This document shows, piece by piece, positions 28,809-36,132 of a stretch of DNA of 64,000 nucleotides. The stretch lies in assembly GCF_030362815.1 (NCBI RefSeq), contig NZ_JAUCGR010000002.1, positions 186,001-250,000 on the forward strand, written 5' to 3'. The stretch's first letter is position 1. Each line of letters starts with the position of its first letter. The notes beneath the pieces were generated by a model. That model saw only the letters and a list, made by a program, of their open reading frames with translations. It was not told where the DNA came from and made no database searches. The position numbers and the translations under genes were made by a program. The stretch is from Cellulomonas edaphi. GTDB taxonomy: Bacteria; Actinomycetota; Actinomycetes; Actinomycetales; Cellulomonadaceae.

Positions 28809-29357
28809 ATGCCCACCCTTGTGCACGAGTTCGACTGGCCCGACCGGGTGGTCGTCGGCACCGTCGGCCGACCCGGATCCCGCACGTTCTACCTGCAGGC
28901 GCGTGCGGGGTCGCGCACGACGAGCGTTGCTCTGGAGAAGGAGCAGTCGGCCGTGCTGGCCGAGACGATCGACCGCCTGCTCGACGAGCTGATGGCCGAG
29001 CCCGACAACCGGTTCAGCATCCCGGCCGAGGCGCCCGCCGAGCTGGTCGACGACCAGCCGCTGGACCAGCCGGTCGCCGAGGAGTTCCGCACCGGGTCGA
29101 TGCGCCTGAGCTGGGAGCCGCGCACCCTGCAGGTGGTGGTGGAGGCCTTCCCGATCGCCGAGGACGACGACGACCTGGACGACCCGGACGACGCGGAGCC
29201 CGACGAGGTGCTGGTGGTCCGGATGCCCGTGGGCACGGCGCGCGCGTTCGTCCAGCGGACCCGCGCGGTGGTCGGGTCCGGCCGGCCGGCCTGCCCGCGC
29301 TGCGGTGCCCCGGTCGACGAGGACGGCCACCGGTGCGAGCAGCCTGACGTGCTGTGA
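28809..29357 (+). CDS. DUF3090-family protein
   Basis: A 182-residue protein of the conserved actinobacterial DUF3090 family. It begins with the typical HEFDWPDRVVVGTVGRPGSR and has LEKEQSAVLAETIDRLLDEL and an acidic loop near residues 118-130. The C-terminal CPRCGAPVDEDGHRCEQ looks like a zinc knuckle (three Cys, one His). It sits between the phosphatase and the SCO1664-type kinase, and its stop overlaps the latter's GTG. Molecular function unknown. Confidence 0.9.
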   Translation: MPTLVHEFDWPDRVVVGTVGRPGSRTFYLQARAGSRTTSVALEKEQSAVLAETIDRLLDELMAEPDNRFSIPAEAPAELVDDQPLDQPVAEEFRTGSMRLSWEPRTLQVVVEAFPIAEDDDDLDDPDDAEPDEVLVVRMPVGTARAFVQRTRAVVGSGRPACPRCGAPVDEDGHRCEQPDVL

Positions 29358-30124
29358 CGACGCAGGTCGACCTCGTCGGGGGAGACCTCGTCGTGCTCGG
29401 ACGCATCCGGGTGGCGTCCAACGCCACCTTCCGCGCGACGATCGGAGAGGTTGACGTCGTCTACAAGCCGGTGGCGGGGGAGAAGCCGCTGTGGGACTTC
29501 CCGGACGGGACCCTGGCGGGCCGTGAGGTGGCCGCCTACGCGGTGTCCGAGGAGCTGGGATGGGGCATCGTGCCGCGCACGTGGCTGCGCGACGGGCCCA
29601 TGGGCGTCGGCATGGTGCAGCTCTGGCAGGAGGAGGACCACTCGCAGGACCCGGTTGACGTGGTGCCCCGCAGCGATGTCCCGCGCCCGGGCTGGCGTGC
29701 CGTGCTGGAGGCCGTCGACCCCGAGAGCAGGCCGGTCACGCTCGTGCACGAGGACTCGGCCGCGCTGCGTCGCATAGCGGTGCTCGACGCCGTCATCAAC
29801 AACGCGGACCGCAAGGGCGGCCATGTGCTGCCGATGGCTGACGGTCGCCGCCTGGGGGTCGACCACGGCGTCTCGTTCCACGTCGAGCCGAAGCTGCGCA
29901 CCGTCCTGTGGGGGTGGCTCGGCGACGACCTCGCCGTCGAGGAGCTGGCGGGCGTCGCGCGCGTCCGCGACGCGCTCAGCGGCACGCTGGGGGAGCGGCT
30001 CGCCCCGCTCCTGGCCGACGACGAGATCGCCGCGCTGGAGGCCCGCTGCGAGCGGCTGCTCCGCACCGCGCGCTTCCCCGCGCCGCGGGGGGACATGCCG
30101 GCCGTGCCCTGGCCGTTGTTCTAG
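29354..30124 (+). CDS. SCO1664-family PI3/4-kinase-like protein
   Basis: A 256-residue protein of the SCO1664 family, distantly related to phosphatidylinositol 3/4-kinases and HipA-like folds. VVYKPVAGEKPLWDF holds the likely ATP-binding Lys, LDAVINNADRKGGHVLP is the catalytic-loop-like segment with Asn and Asp, and GVDHGVSFH is the DFG-like metal site. It starts at GTG 29354 in a GTGA overlap with DUF3090. Its substrate is unknown; a partner phosphatase in the same operon suggests a phosphorylation cycle, which is inference. Confidence 0.88.
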   Translation: MTTQVDLVGGDLVVLGRIRVASNATFRATIGEVDVVYKPVAGEKPLWDFPDGTLAGREVAAYAVSEELGWGIVPRTWLRDGPMGVGMVQLWQEEDHSQDPVDVVPRSDVPRPGWRAVLEAVDPESRPVTLVHEDSAALRRIAVLDAVINNADRKGGHVLPMADGRRLGVDHGVSFHVEPKLRTVLWGWLGDDLAVEELAGVARVRDALSGTLGERLAPLLADDEIAALEARCERLLRTARFPAPRGDMPAVPWPLF

Positions 30125-30149
30125 GAGCTGAGCTGTTCTAGGAGCTGAG
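30118..30149 (+). repeat. 17-base tandem duplication at the end of the kinase gene
   Basis: A 17-base unit (30118-30134) repeated directly at 30135-30149 (the first 15 bases match). The stop codon of the kinase gene is in the first copy, so the second is outside the gene. It lies in the 29-base gap before the converging VWA gene. Confidence 0.8.
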
Positions 30150-30153
30150 CGCC

Positions 30154-32178
30154 TCACCGCAGCCAGTCGTCCGCCGTCCAGGCGCCGAGAGCGCCGTTCC
30201 GGCGCGAGTCGAGGTACGAGCCGATCACTGCCGCGCTCAGGTCGTCGACCTCGGGTGCCACGACGGTTCCGCCCACCCGCCGCGCCATCCCGTCGACGAA
30301 CCGTGCGAGTCCGGGGTCGTCACCCAGCCGGAAGAACGTGGTGCGCGCGCCCAACCGGGCGGAGGCGTCGAGCTCGCGGACCGAGATCGCAATTGTCATC
30401 GGGTCGGGCGGGTAGTCGAAGTACACCTGGCCGTCCGGCTCGAGGTGGGACGTGGGCTCCCCGTCCGTGACGATCATCAGCACGGGCTGCGCGTTCGGGT
30501 GCTTGCGGAAGTGCCGGTTGGCCAGGAGCAGCGCGTGGTGCAGGTTGGTGCCCTTCTCCCACTTCGCGTCCAGCCCGACGAGCTCTTCGACGGGCATCAC
30601 GGCCGCCGACCTGCCGAACCCGATCAGCTGTAGGTCGTCGCCCCGGAACCGGCTCGTGACCAGGGTGTGCAGTGCGAGCGTCGTGCGCTTCATCGGCACC
30701 CAGCGCCCCTCCATGGCCATCGAGAAGGACGTGTCCACGAGCAGCGCGACGCAGGCCTGCGTGCGGGCCTCGGTCTCCTGTACCTCGACGTCGCCGATCT
30801 CGATCGACACTGCCGGGCCCACGCCGCCGCCGGCAGCCGCACGCCGGGTCAGCGCGTTCGTCACGGTGCGGGTGACGTCCCACGGCTCGGTGTCGCCGAA
30901 GGCCCACTCGCGGGTGGCGCCCGAGAGCTCGCCCGCCGCACCGGACCGCCGTACCTCGTGGCCGCCCTGCCGGCCGGACATCGTCTCGGCGACGGCGCGC
31001 AGGATCTCCTTGCCGAGCTGTCGCATCGCCTTGGGGGTGAGCGCGAGCCGGCCGTCGGAGTCGCGCCGCAGCGCACCCGTGCTCCTGAGGTCGCGTTCGA
31101 GGCGTTGCAGCGTCCGCGCGTCGACGACCGCGTCGGCGCCCAGCTGGCGGGCGAGCTTGTCCAGGTCGAGGTCGTCGAGCTCCGAGCCCTGGTAGGACTG
31201 CGCAAGCTGGTCGGCGAGCGCGTCGAGGTCGGCGAGGTCCTGGAACACCCCGGTGCCGTCACCCAGGCCCAGCCCGTTCTCGCCGTCCATCCGCTCCGAA
31301 CCCGACCAGTCCTCGCCCGGGCGCAGCGAGCGCAGGTGGTCGTCCATCTGCGCGAGAGCGTCCATCAGGTCGGGGGAACCGAACGCCTGCGAGGCCAGCT
31401 CGTCCAGCTCGCGGCGCTGCTCCGCCGTCATGGAGTTGCGCATGCGCTGGGCCGCGGCCGCGCGCTGGGCCAGCGAGTCGAGCAGCTCCTCCACGTTGCG
31501 CGGCTGCTCGGGGAAGTACTCGCCGTGCCGCGCCATGAAGTCGTCGAACTGCTGGTCGGTGTCCTCGCCGCGGCGGTGCGCGTCGAGCAGGGCGTTGAGG
31601 TCGCGCAGCATCTCCTGCAGGGCTGCTCGGTCCGTGTCGTCGGCATCGTGGAGCGCCTGCTTGATGCCCGCGAACCGCTGGTCGAGCAGCTCGCGGCCCA
31701 GCAGGTCCTTGATCTTCTCGAACTCGCGGCGCGCCTCGTCGCTGCGCCACGGGTACTGGTTGAGCTCGCTCACCGCGGCCGCCGGCGAGGCCGGCAGGTT
31801 GTCGAGCTGCATCTGCGCGAGGGCCCGGTCGCCCTCGTCCATCTGCACGTCGCGCGCGAGCTGCTTGCGTTCGGCCAGCACCGCGCGGTCGAGGAGCTCC
31901 TTGATCTCCTGCAGCGTCCCGTCGAGGTGGTGCCGGTTCGTCAGCTCGCGCCGGCGCTCGGCGACCCGCCGCGCCAGCTCGTCGAGCCCCGTCTGGTCCC
32001 TGCCGCCGCGGCGCAGGAACTCCCGCATGGCCGACTCGGCCGACGAGCCGGCCATCACGTCCTGACCGATGGCCTCGAGCGCCTCCGAGAGGTCGACGGG
32101 CGGCGCGAGAGGGTCCGGCCCGTCCACGTACGCGCTGTAGCGCGCGCGCCGGCTGAGGCGGCGGTTGGCTCTAGCCAT
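30154..32178 (-). CDS. VWA-domain protein (MoxR ATPase partner)
   Basis: A 674-residue protein. The first 450 residues are charged and helical, rich in Leu/Asp/Arg repeats. A C-terminal von Willebrand factor A domain starts near residue 475 with the MIDAS loop LLVDTSFSMAMEGRW (DxSxS) and later VLMIVTDGEPTSH. Such proteins pair with MoxR/ChlI-type AAA+ ATPases to insert metals or remodel complexes, and the ATPase lies directly upstream (9 bases). The ATG has no Shine-Dalgarno; TAGGAC precedes it by 5 bases. Confidence 0.9.
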   Translation of the reverse strand: MARANRRLSRRARYSAYVDGPDPLAPPVDLSEALEAIGQDVMAGSSAESAMREFLRRGGRDQTGLDELARRVAERRRELTNRHHLDGTLQEIKELLDRAVLAERKQLARDVQMDEGDRALAQMQLDNLPASPAAAVSELNQYPWRSDEARREFEKIKDLLGRELLDQRFAGIKQALHDADDTDRAALQEMLRDLNALLDAHRRGEDTDQQFDDFMARHGEYFPEQPRNVEELLDSLAQRAAAAQRMRNSMTAEQRRELDELASQAFGSPDLMDALAQMDDHLRSLRPGEDWSGSERMDGENGLGLGDGTGVFQDLADLDALADQLAQSYQGSELDDLDLDKLARQLGADAVVDARTLQRLERDLRSTGALRRDSDGRLALTPKAMRQLGKEILRAVAETMSGRQGGHEVRRSGAAGELSGATREWAFGDTEPWDVTRTVTNALTRRAAAGGGVGPAVSIEIGDVEVQETEARTQACVALLVDTSFSMAMEGRWVPMKRTTLALHTLVTSRFRGDDLQLIGFGRSAAVMPVEELVGLDAKWEKGTNLHHALLLANRHFRKHPNAQPVLMIVTDGEPTSHLEPDGQVYFDYPPDPMTIAISVRELDASARLGARTTFFRLGDDPGLARFVDGMARRVGGTVVAPEVDDLSAAVIGSYLDSRRNGALGAWTADDWLR

Positions 32179-32186
32179 CCGCGGTC

Positions 32187-33572
32187 CTAGCCATAGATCG
32201 TCTCGCCGTCGCCCGTCTCCTTGCTCAGCCGCCGCGACAGGTACAGGCCCTCGAGCGCGAGCTCGACGGCGCTGGCACGTTCGCCTTCGCTGCGGGCGCC
32301 GAGCCGCTCGGCGATCTGGTCGTAGAGCTCGGACTCGCCGAGGGGAGGCAGGGCGGCCAGCACGTCGCGCGCCGCGACCTGCTCACCGGTGCTGACCATG
32401 TGCCCGGCCGCGATGGCATCCACCAGCAGCCCCAGGTCGAGGCCGCCGAGGTGGGCACGCACGGTCTCGGCGGTCGCCAGCCGGAGCAGGTGCTCGAGGA
32501 TCTCGTCCTCGCGGCCCTCCTCGCCGGACTCGAACTCGACCTTGCCGGCGAGCACGTCGACCGCGGTCTCGAGGTCCACCGGCCGTGCGACGGGCTCGGC
32601 CTCACCCTGCCGTGCAGCGCGGTGCAGAGCCGCCGCGGCGATGGTCTCGGCGCCCGCGATGCTGAACCGCGCACTCACGCCGCTGCGCTGGTCCACCGCG
32701 CTGGACTCGCGCAGGGCGCGCGTGAACCGCGCCAGGATCTCCACGAGGTGGTCGGGCACCTCGGCGACCAGCGCCGCCTCCTGGCGGACGACGGCGATCT
32801 CGTCGGCCAGCTCGACGGGGTAGTGCGTGCGGATCTCCGCGCCGAACCGGTCCTTGAGCGGCGTGATGATCCGACCGCGGTTGGTGTAGTCCTCGGGATT
32901 GGCGCTCGCGACGACGAGCACGTCGAGCGGCAGCCGCAGCACGTACCCGCGGATCTGGATGTCGCGCTCCTCCATCACGTTGAGCAGCGAGACCTGGATC
33001 CGCTCCGCGAGGTCGGGCAGCTCGTTGATCGCGACGATGCCTCGGTGGCTGCGGGGGACGAGGCCGAAGTGGATCGTCTCGGGGTCGCCCAGCGCGCGCC
33101 CCTCGGCGACCTTCATCGGGTCCACGTCGCCTACCAGGTCGGCGACGCTCGTGTCGGGCGTGGCCAGCTTCTCCACGTACCGCTCGTTGCGGTGCCGCCA
33201 CACGACCGGCAGGTCGTCGCCCAGCTCTGCCGCCCGGCGGATGCTGGTGGACGTGATCGGCTCGTAGGGGTGCTCGCCGATCTCCGAGCCGTCGATCACG
33301 GGAGACCACTCGTCGAGCAGGCCGACGAGCGTGCGCAGCAGGCGCGTCTTGCCCTGCCCGCGCTCGCCCAGGAGCACGACGTCGTGCCCGGCCAGGAGCG
33401 CCCGCTCGAGCTGGGGGATCACCGTGGAGCCGAAGCCGTGCAGGCCTGGCCACGGATCGCGCCCCTCCCTCAGGGCGGCCAGGAGGTTGGTGCGGATCTC
33501 GGTACGGACGGTCGTGTGCACGTGCCCCGACTCGCGGAGCTCGCCGACGGTCGCGGCAGCTGGGTGCGTCAT
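32187..33572 (-). CDS. MoxR/ChlI-type AAA+ ATPase
   Basis: A 461-residue AAA+ ATPase related to magnesium-chelatase subunit I and MoxR. Walker A is LLGERGQGKTRLL (about residue 68). The Walker B position reads GIVAINELPDL, with Asn in place of the usual Asp but the catalytic Glu kept. Sensor 1 is VVASANPEDYTNRG and DRFGAEIRTHYP follows. The C-terminal lid is long. It works with the downstream VWA protein; the client is not indicated by the context. Confidence 0.9.
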   Translation of the reverse strand: MTHPAAATVGELRESGHVHTTVRTEIRTNLLAALREGRDPWPGLHGFGSTVIPQLERALLAGHDVVLLGERGQGKTRLLRTLVGLLDEWSPVIDGSEIGEHPYEPITSTSIRRAAELGDDLPVVWRHRNERYVEKLATPDTSVADLVGDVDPMKVAEGRALGDPETIHFGLVPRSHRGIVAINELPDLAERIQVSLLNVMEERDIQIRGYVLRLPLDVLVVASANPEDYTNRGRIITPLKDRFGAEIRTHYPVELADEIAVVRQEAALVAEVPDHLVEILARFTRALRESSAVDQRSGVSARFSIAGAETIAAAALHRAARQGEAEPVARPVDLETAVDVLAGKVEFESGEEGREDEILEHLLRLATAETVRAHLGGLDLGLLVDAIAAGHMVSTGEQVAARDVLAALPPLGESELYDQIAERLGARSEGERASAVELALEGLYLSRRLSKETGDGETIYG

Positions 33573-33621
33573 CCGTTCGAGCGTAACCCCGGGCCAGCGC
33601 GGATCACCCGGTCGGGATGGG

Positions 33622-34161
33622 CTACTTGTCCTTCTTCGGGCGCGGCGGGTGCTTCGCGCCGTGGCCCTTGCCGTTGTTGGCGCCCTTGCCCTTGGTGCTG
33701 GGCTGGGCTGGGGTGGGGGCCTTCACGGCGGGACCGGAGGTCTTGGTCGTCGTCGGAGGCGGTGCGGTGGCGGCGCCGGTGGCCTTCGCATTCGCTGAAG
33801 CCTTTGCCCTGGCCTGGGCCGTCGCCTCGGCCCTCGCGGTCGCCTTCGCCTTCGCGACGACGGCGGCCCGGGCCCGGGCGGTGGCGACCTCCGCCGCCAC
33901 GCGGTCGAGCGCCGCGTCGATCCGGTGGTACCTGGCCGGCGAGACGTCGCCCGCGTCGAGAGCGGCGTCGAGCTCGGCCCGCGCGGCGGCGAGGCCCGCT
34001 CCGACCGCGTCCCACTTCTCGGCCGCGGCGGCCGTGGAGACCGCGAGGACATCCTGCTGCAGGGCGTGCGCACGGTCGCCCTCGAGGTCCGTCTGCCCGC
34101 CGCAGGCACCCAGCACCAGGACGCAGGCCACGAGGCCGCCGACCAGAGTGGGCCGCCTCAC
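33622..34161 (-). CDS. Putative lipoprotein with Ala/Lys-rich helix
   Basis: A 179-residue predicted lipoprotein: a short basic start, hydrophobic LVGGLVACVLV and a lipobox LGAC with Cys near residue 20. The body is helical (two predicted helices around residues 25-80), then a long Ala/Lys/Thr-rich region and a C-terminus rich in Lys, Gly and Pro. It starts at GTG 34161, overlapping the kinase stop (GTGA), so it is co-produced with the Ser/Thr kinase and could be its extracytoplasmic partner. No named family. Confidence 0.75.
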   Translation of the reverse strand: MRRPTLVGGLVACVLVLGACGGQTDLEGDRAHALQQDVLAVSTAAAAEKWDAVGAGLAAARAELDAALDAGDVSPARYHRIDAALDRVAAEVATARARAAVVAKAKATARAEATAQARAKASANAKATGAATAPPPTTTKTSGPAVKAPTPAQPSTKGKGANNGKGHGAKHPPRPKKDK

Positions 34162-35300
34162 GGCGTCACGCTCTGCTGCAGGGTCGTGAGCGCGCGACCC
34201 AGGTCGCCCTCGACGGCAGGGTAGTGGGGGGCGGCCGGCGGCGTGCCGCCCGAACCACCGGCACCCAGAGCCGCCACGACGCCTCCCGCCAGCAGCACGG
34301 CCGCGGCACCCGCGGCCGCCCAGCGGCGCCGCATCGACCGGGGCACGCGGTGCGCGGCGGTGGCGGACTCGTCCGCAGTCGGCAGGTCGAGCCGCTCGGT
34401 GACGGCGGCCGGGACGGCAGCGGTCGGAGCCGACGAGCCGGGAGCGTCGAGCAGTCGGCTCAGCTCGCTCGCGACGACGGCGGCCGTGGGGCGGTCGTCG
34501 GGCTCGCGCGCGGTCATCTGCGACAGGAGCCGCGCGAGCTCCGGCGGGAGTCCGTCCGGGATCGTGGGAAGCGTGGTCAGCCGGGCGGCCGCCGACTCGG
34601 CGAGGGTGCCCGTGAACACGGACTGCCCCGACACGCACTCGATGAGGACCAGCCCGAGCGAGTAGATGTCCGTGGGCGGTCCGAGCGGGGCGCCGGTGAC
34701 CTGCTCCGGGCTGAGGTAGCGCAGGGTGCCGAGCGTGACTCCCGTCATCGTCAGGCGCGTGGCGTCGGCGATCCGTGCGATCCCGAAGTCGGCGACCTTG
34801 ACCACGAGCTCGCCGTCGAGCTCACTGGTCAGCATGTTGCCGGGCTTGATGTCGCGGTGGACGATCCGCTGCTCGTGCACGATCGCGAGCGCGTCGGCGA
34901 TCTGCCGTCCCACGTCGACCATGCGGCCCACCGGCATCGGGTCTGCGGTGAGGCGCTCGGCGAGGGTGGGCCCGTCCACCAGCTCCATCACCAGGTAGAG
35001 CTCCTGGGTGCCGTCCCCGCGGGGCTCGGAGCCGGCGTCGTACAGCGTCACGAGCCCCGGATGGCTCAGGGTGGCCAGGGCGTGCACCTCGGCCGAGTGG
35101 CGGAGCAGCAGGTCGGCGTCGTCGGCGACCGACGGGAAGAGCTTGATCGCGACGTCGCGATCGAGCACCAGGTCGTGCGCGCGATGGACGGTGGCCATGC
35201 CGCCGCGCCCGATGACCCCGTCGAGCCGGTACCGCCCGGCAAGCACGCGCGCGCCCTCGACGGGGGCGTCGCTCGGGCGGATCGCCGGTGCACCGGACAT
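34158..35300 (-). CDS. Membrane-anchored Ser/Thr protein kinase
   Basis: A 380-residue Hanks-type kinase. The Gly-rich loop is VIGRGGMATVHRA, the ATP Lys is in VAIKLF, the catalytic loop is IVHRDIKPGNML, the metal site is VADFGIARI and the activation segment ends in LGTLRYLSPEQ. One membrane helix lies at about residues 328-350 (AAGAAAVLLAGGVVAALGAG), leaving a short outside tail without PASTA repeats. The start is ATG 35300; the frame upstream is low-complexity and not part of the gene. TAGCGT lies 8 bases upstream of the ATG on the minus strand. Confidence 0.92.
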   Translation of the reverse strand: MSGAPAIRPSDAPVEGARVLAGRYRLDGVIGRGGMATVHRAHDLVLDRDVAIKLFPSVADDADLLLRHSAEVHALATLSHPGLVTLYDAGSEPRGDGTQELYLVMELVDGPTLAERLTADPMPVGRMVDVGRQIADALAIVHEQRIVHRDIKPGNMLTSELDGELVVKVADFGIARIADATRLTMTGVTLGTLRYLSPEQVTGAPLGPPTDIYSLGLVLIECVSGQSVFTGTLAESAAARLTTLPTIPDGLPPELARLLSQMTAREPDDRPTAAVVASELSRLLDAPGSSAPTAAVPAAVTERLDLPTADESATAAHRVPRSMRRRWAAAGAAAVLLAGGVVAALGAGGSGGTPPAAPHYPAVEGDLGRALTTLQQSVTP

Positions 35301-35471
35301 GTCTGCCGACGCTAGGTCCTCGCTGGGAACCGCGCACGCCGAGGGCGGGTGATCCGGCTCCGCCGCGCGGTGGGCGCCCGCGGCGGGTACTAGTACCAAG
35401 GTCCGATGGTGCGGCAGACCGGCGGCGCGAGAGAAATGACTCGTCAGCACAACGACGATCGAGGAGTCATC

Positions 35472-36074
35472 ATGAAGCGCCTGCTCATCTTCACCGGGGC
35501 CCTGCTCCTGGCGGTCGTTCCCGCGGCCGCCGGACTGTCCGGCAACCCGAGCCTGCGGCCGTCCGTCCCCGTGGTCGCGCCCAGCCAGGCGTCGCCGAGC
35601 GAGGACGCCGGCGGCGAGACCGACCGCGACCAGCGCACCGAACCCGGCGACGACCGGGACACGCCCGCGCCCACGTCGTCGCCCAGCGCGTCGGCCACTC
35701 CGAGGGCGACGCCCTCGCCCCGCGCGACGGCCGACGACCACGGCGGCCGGGCCGACCGGGACGACCGCACCGAGGCGGGCGACGACCGCGTCCGGAACGG
35801 AGGCTCGACGCCGACGTCGACCGCGACGCACCACGCGGACGACGACTCGGGTCACCACGGGACCCGGAGCGGGTCGGACGACGCCTCCGACCACAGGTCC
35901 GGCAGGGGCTCCGACGACGCGGCGAGCCACGACAGCGACGACGATCACAGCGGGCGCGGCGACGACGACGGCAGCGGCCACGACACCAACGACGACCACG
36001 GCGGGCGCGGCGACGACGACGGCAGCGGCCACGACAGCGGTGACGACCACGGCGGACATGGCAGCGACGACTGA
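35472..36074 (+). CDS. Secreted Asp/His/Gly-rich low-complexity protein
   Basis: A 200-residue protein with a signal peptide (MKRLLIFTGALLLAVVPAAA) and no folded domain. The mature part is rich in Ser/Thr/Pro (residues 35-85) and then Asp, His, Gly, Arg and Ser. The last 45 residues contain a 17-residue repeat (GRGDDDGSGHD type) coded by a 51-base tandem repeat. The Asp/His content suggests binding of divalent metal ions, which is inference. The ATG at 35472 has GAGGAG 6 bases upstream. It stands just before a two-component system. Confidence 0.7.
   Translation: MKRLLIFTGALLLAVVPAAAGLSGNPSLRPSVPVVAPSQASPSEDAGGETDRDQRTEPGDDRDTPAPTSSPSASATPRATPSPRATADDHGGRADRDDRTEAGDDRVRNGGSTPTSTATHHADDDSGHHGTRSGSDDASDHRSGRGSDDAASHDSDDDHSGRGDDDGSGHDTNDDHGGRGDDDGSGHDSGDDHGGHGSDD
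35950..36051 (+). repeat. 51-base tandem repeat in the Asp/His-rich gene
   Basis: Two in-frame copies (35950-36000 and 36001-36051), nearly identical over the first 36 bases. It is a coding repeat with a 17-residue period, not a CRISPR. Confidence 0.8.
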
Positions 36075-36119
36075 CGCCACACCCGACGGTCCATCGGCCG
36101 GGAGCACGCCGCCTGCACC

Positions 36120-36125
36120 TAGTGT
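36120..36125 (+). promoter_or_regulatory. -10 box of a leaderless histidine kinase gene
   Basis: TAGTGT, ending 7 bases before GTG 36133. No Shine-Dalgarno is present. Confidence 0.55.
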
Positions 36126-36132
36126 GGGCGCC

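Noticed and set aside
30125..30153. mshC, expected after the SCO1664-family gene
   Set aside because: The next gene is the converging VWA protein. No cysteine ligase is present anywhere in the window.
35950..36051. Regular 51-base repeats as a possible CRISPR or satellite
   Set aside because: They lie in frame in a secreted protein and have no spacer structure. Only two copies exist.
36075..36132. Fluoride riboswitch for the fluC operon
   Set aside because: The gap upstream of the sensor kinase is short and shows no fluoride-riboswitch consensus; the kinase gene appears leaderless. No gap precedes fluC itself.
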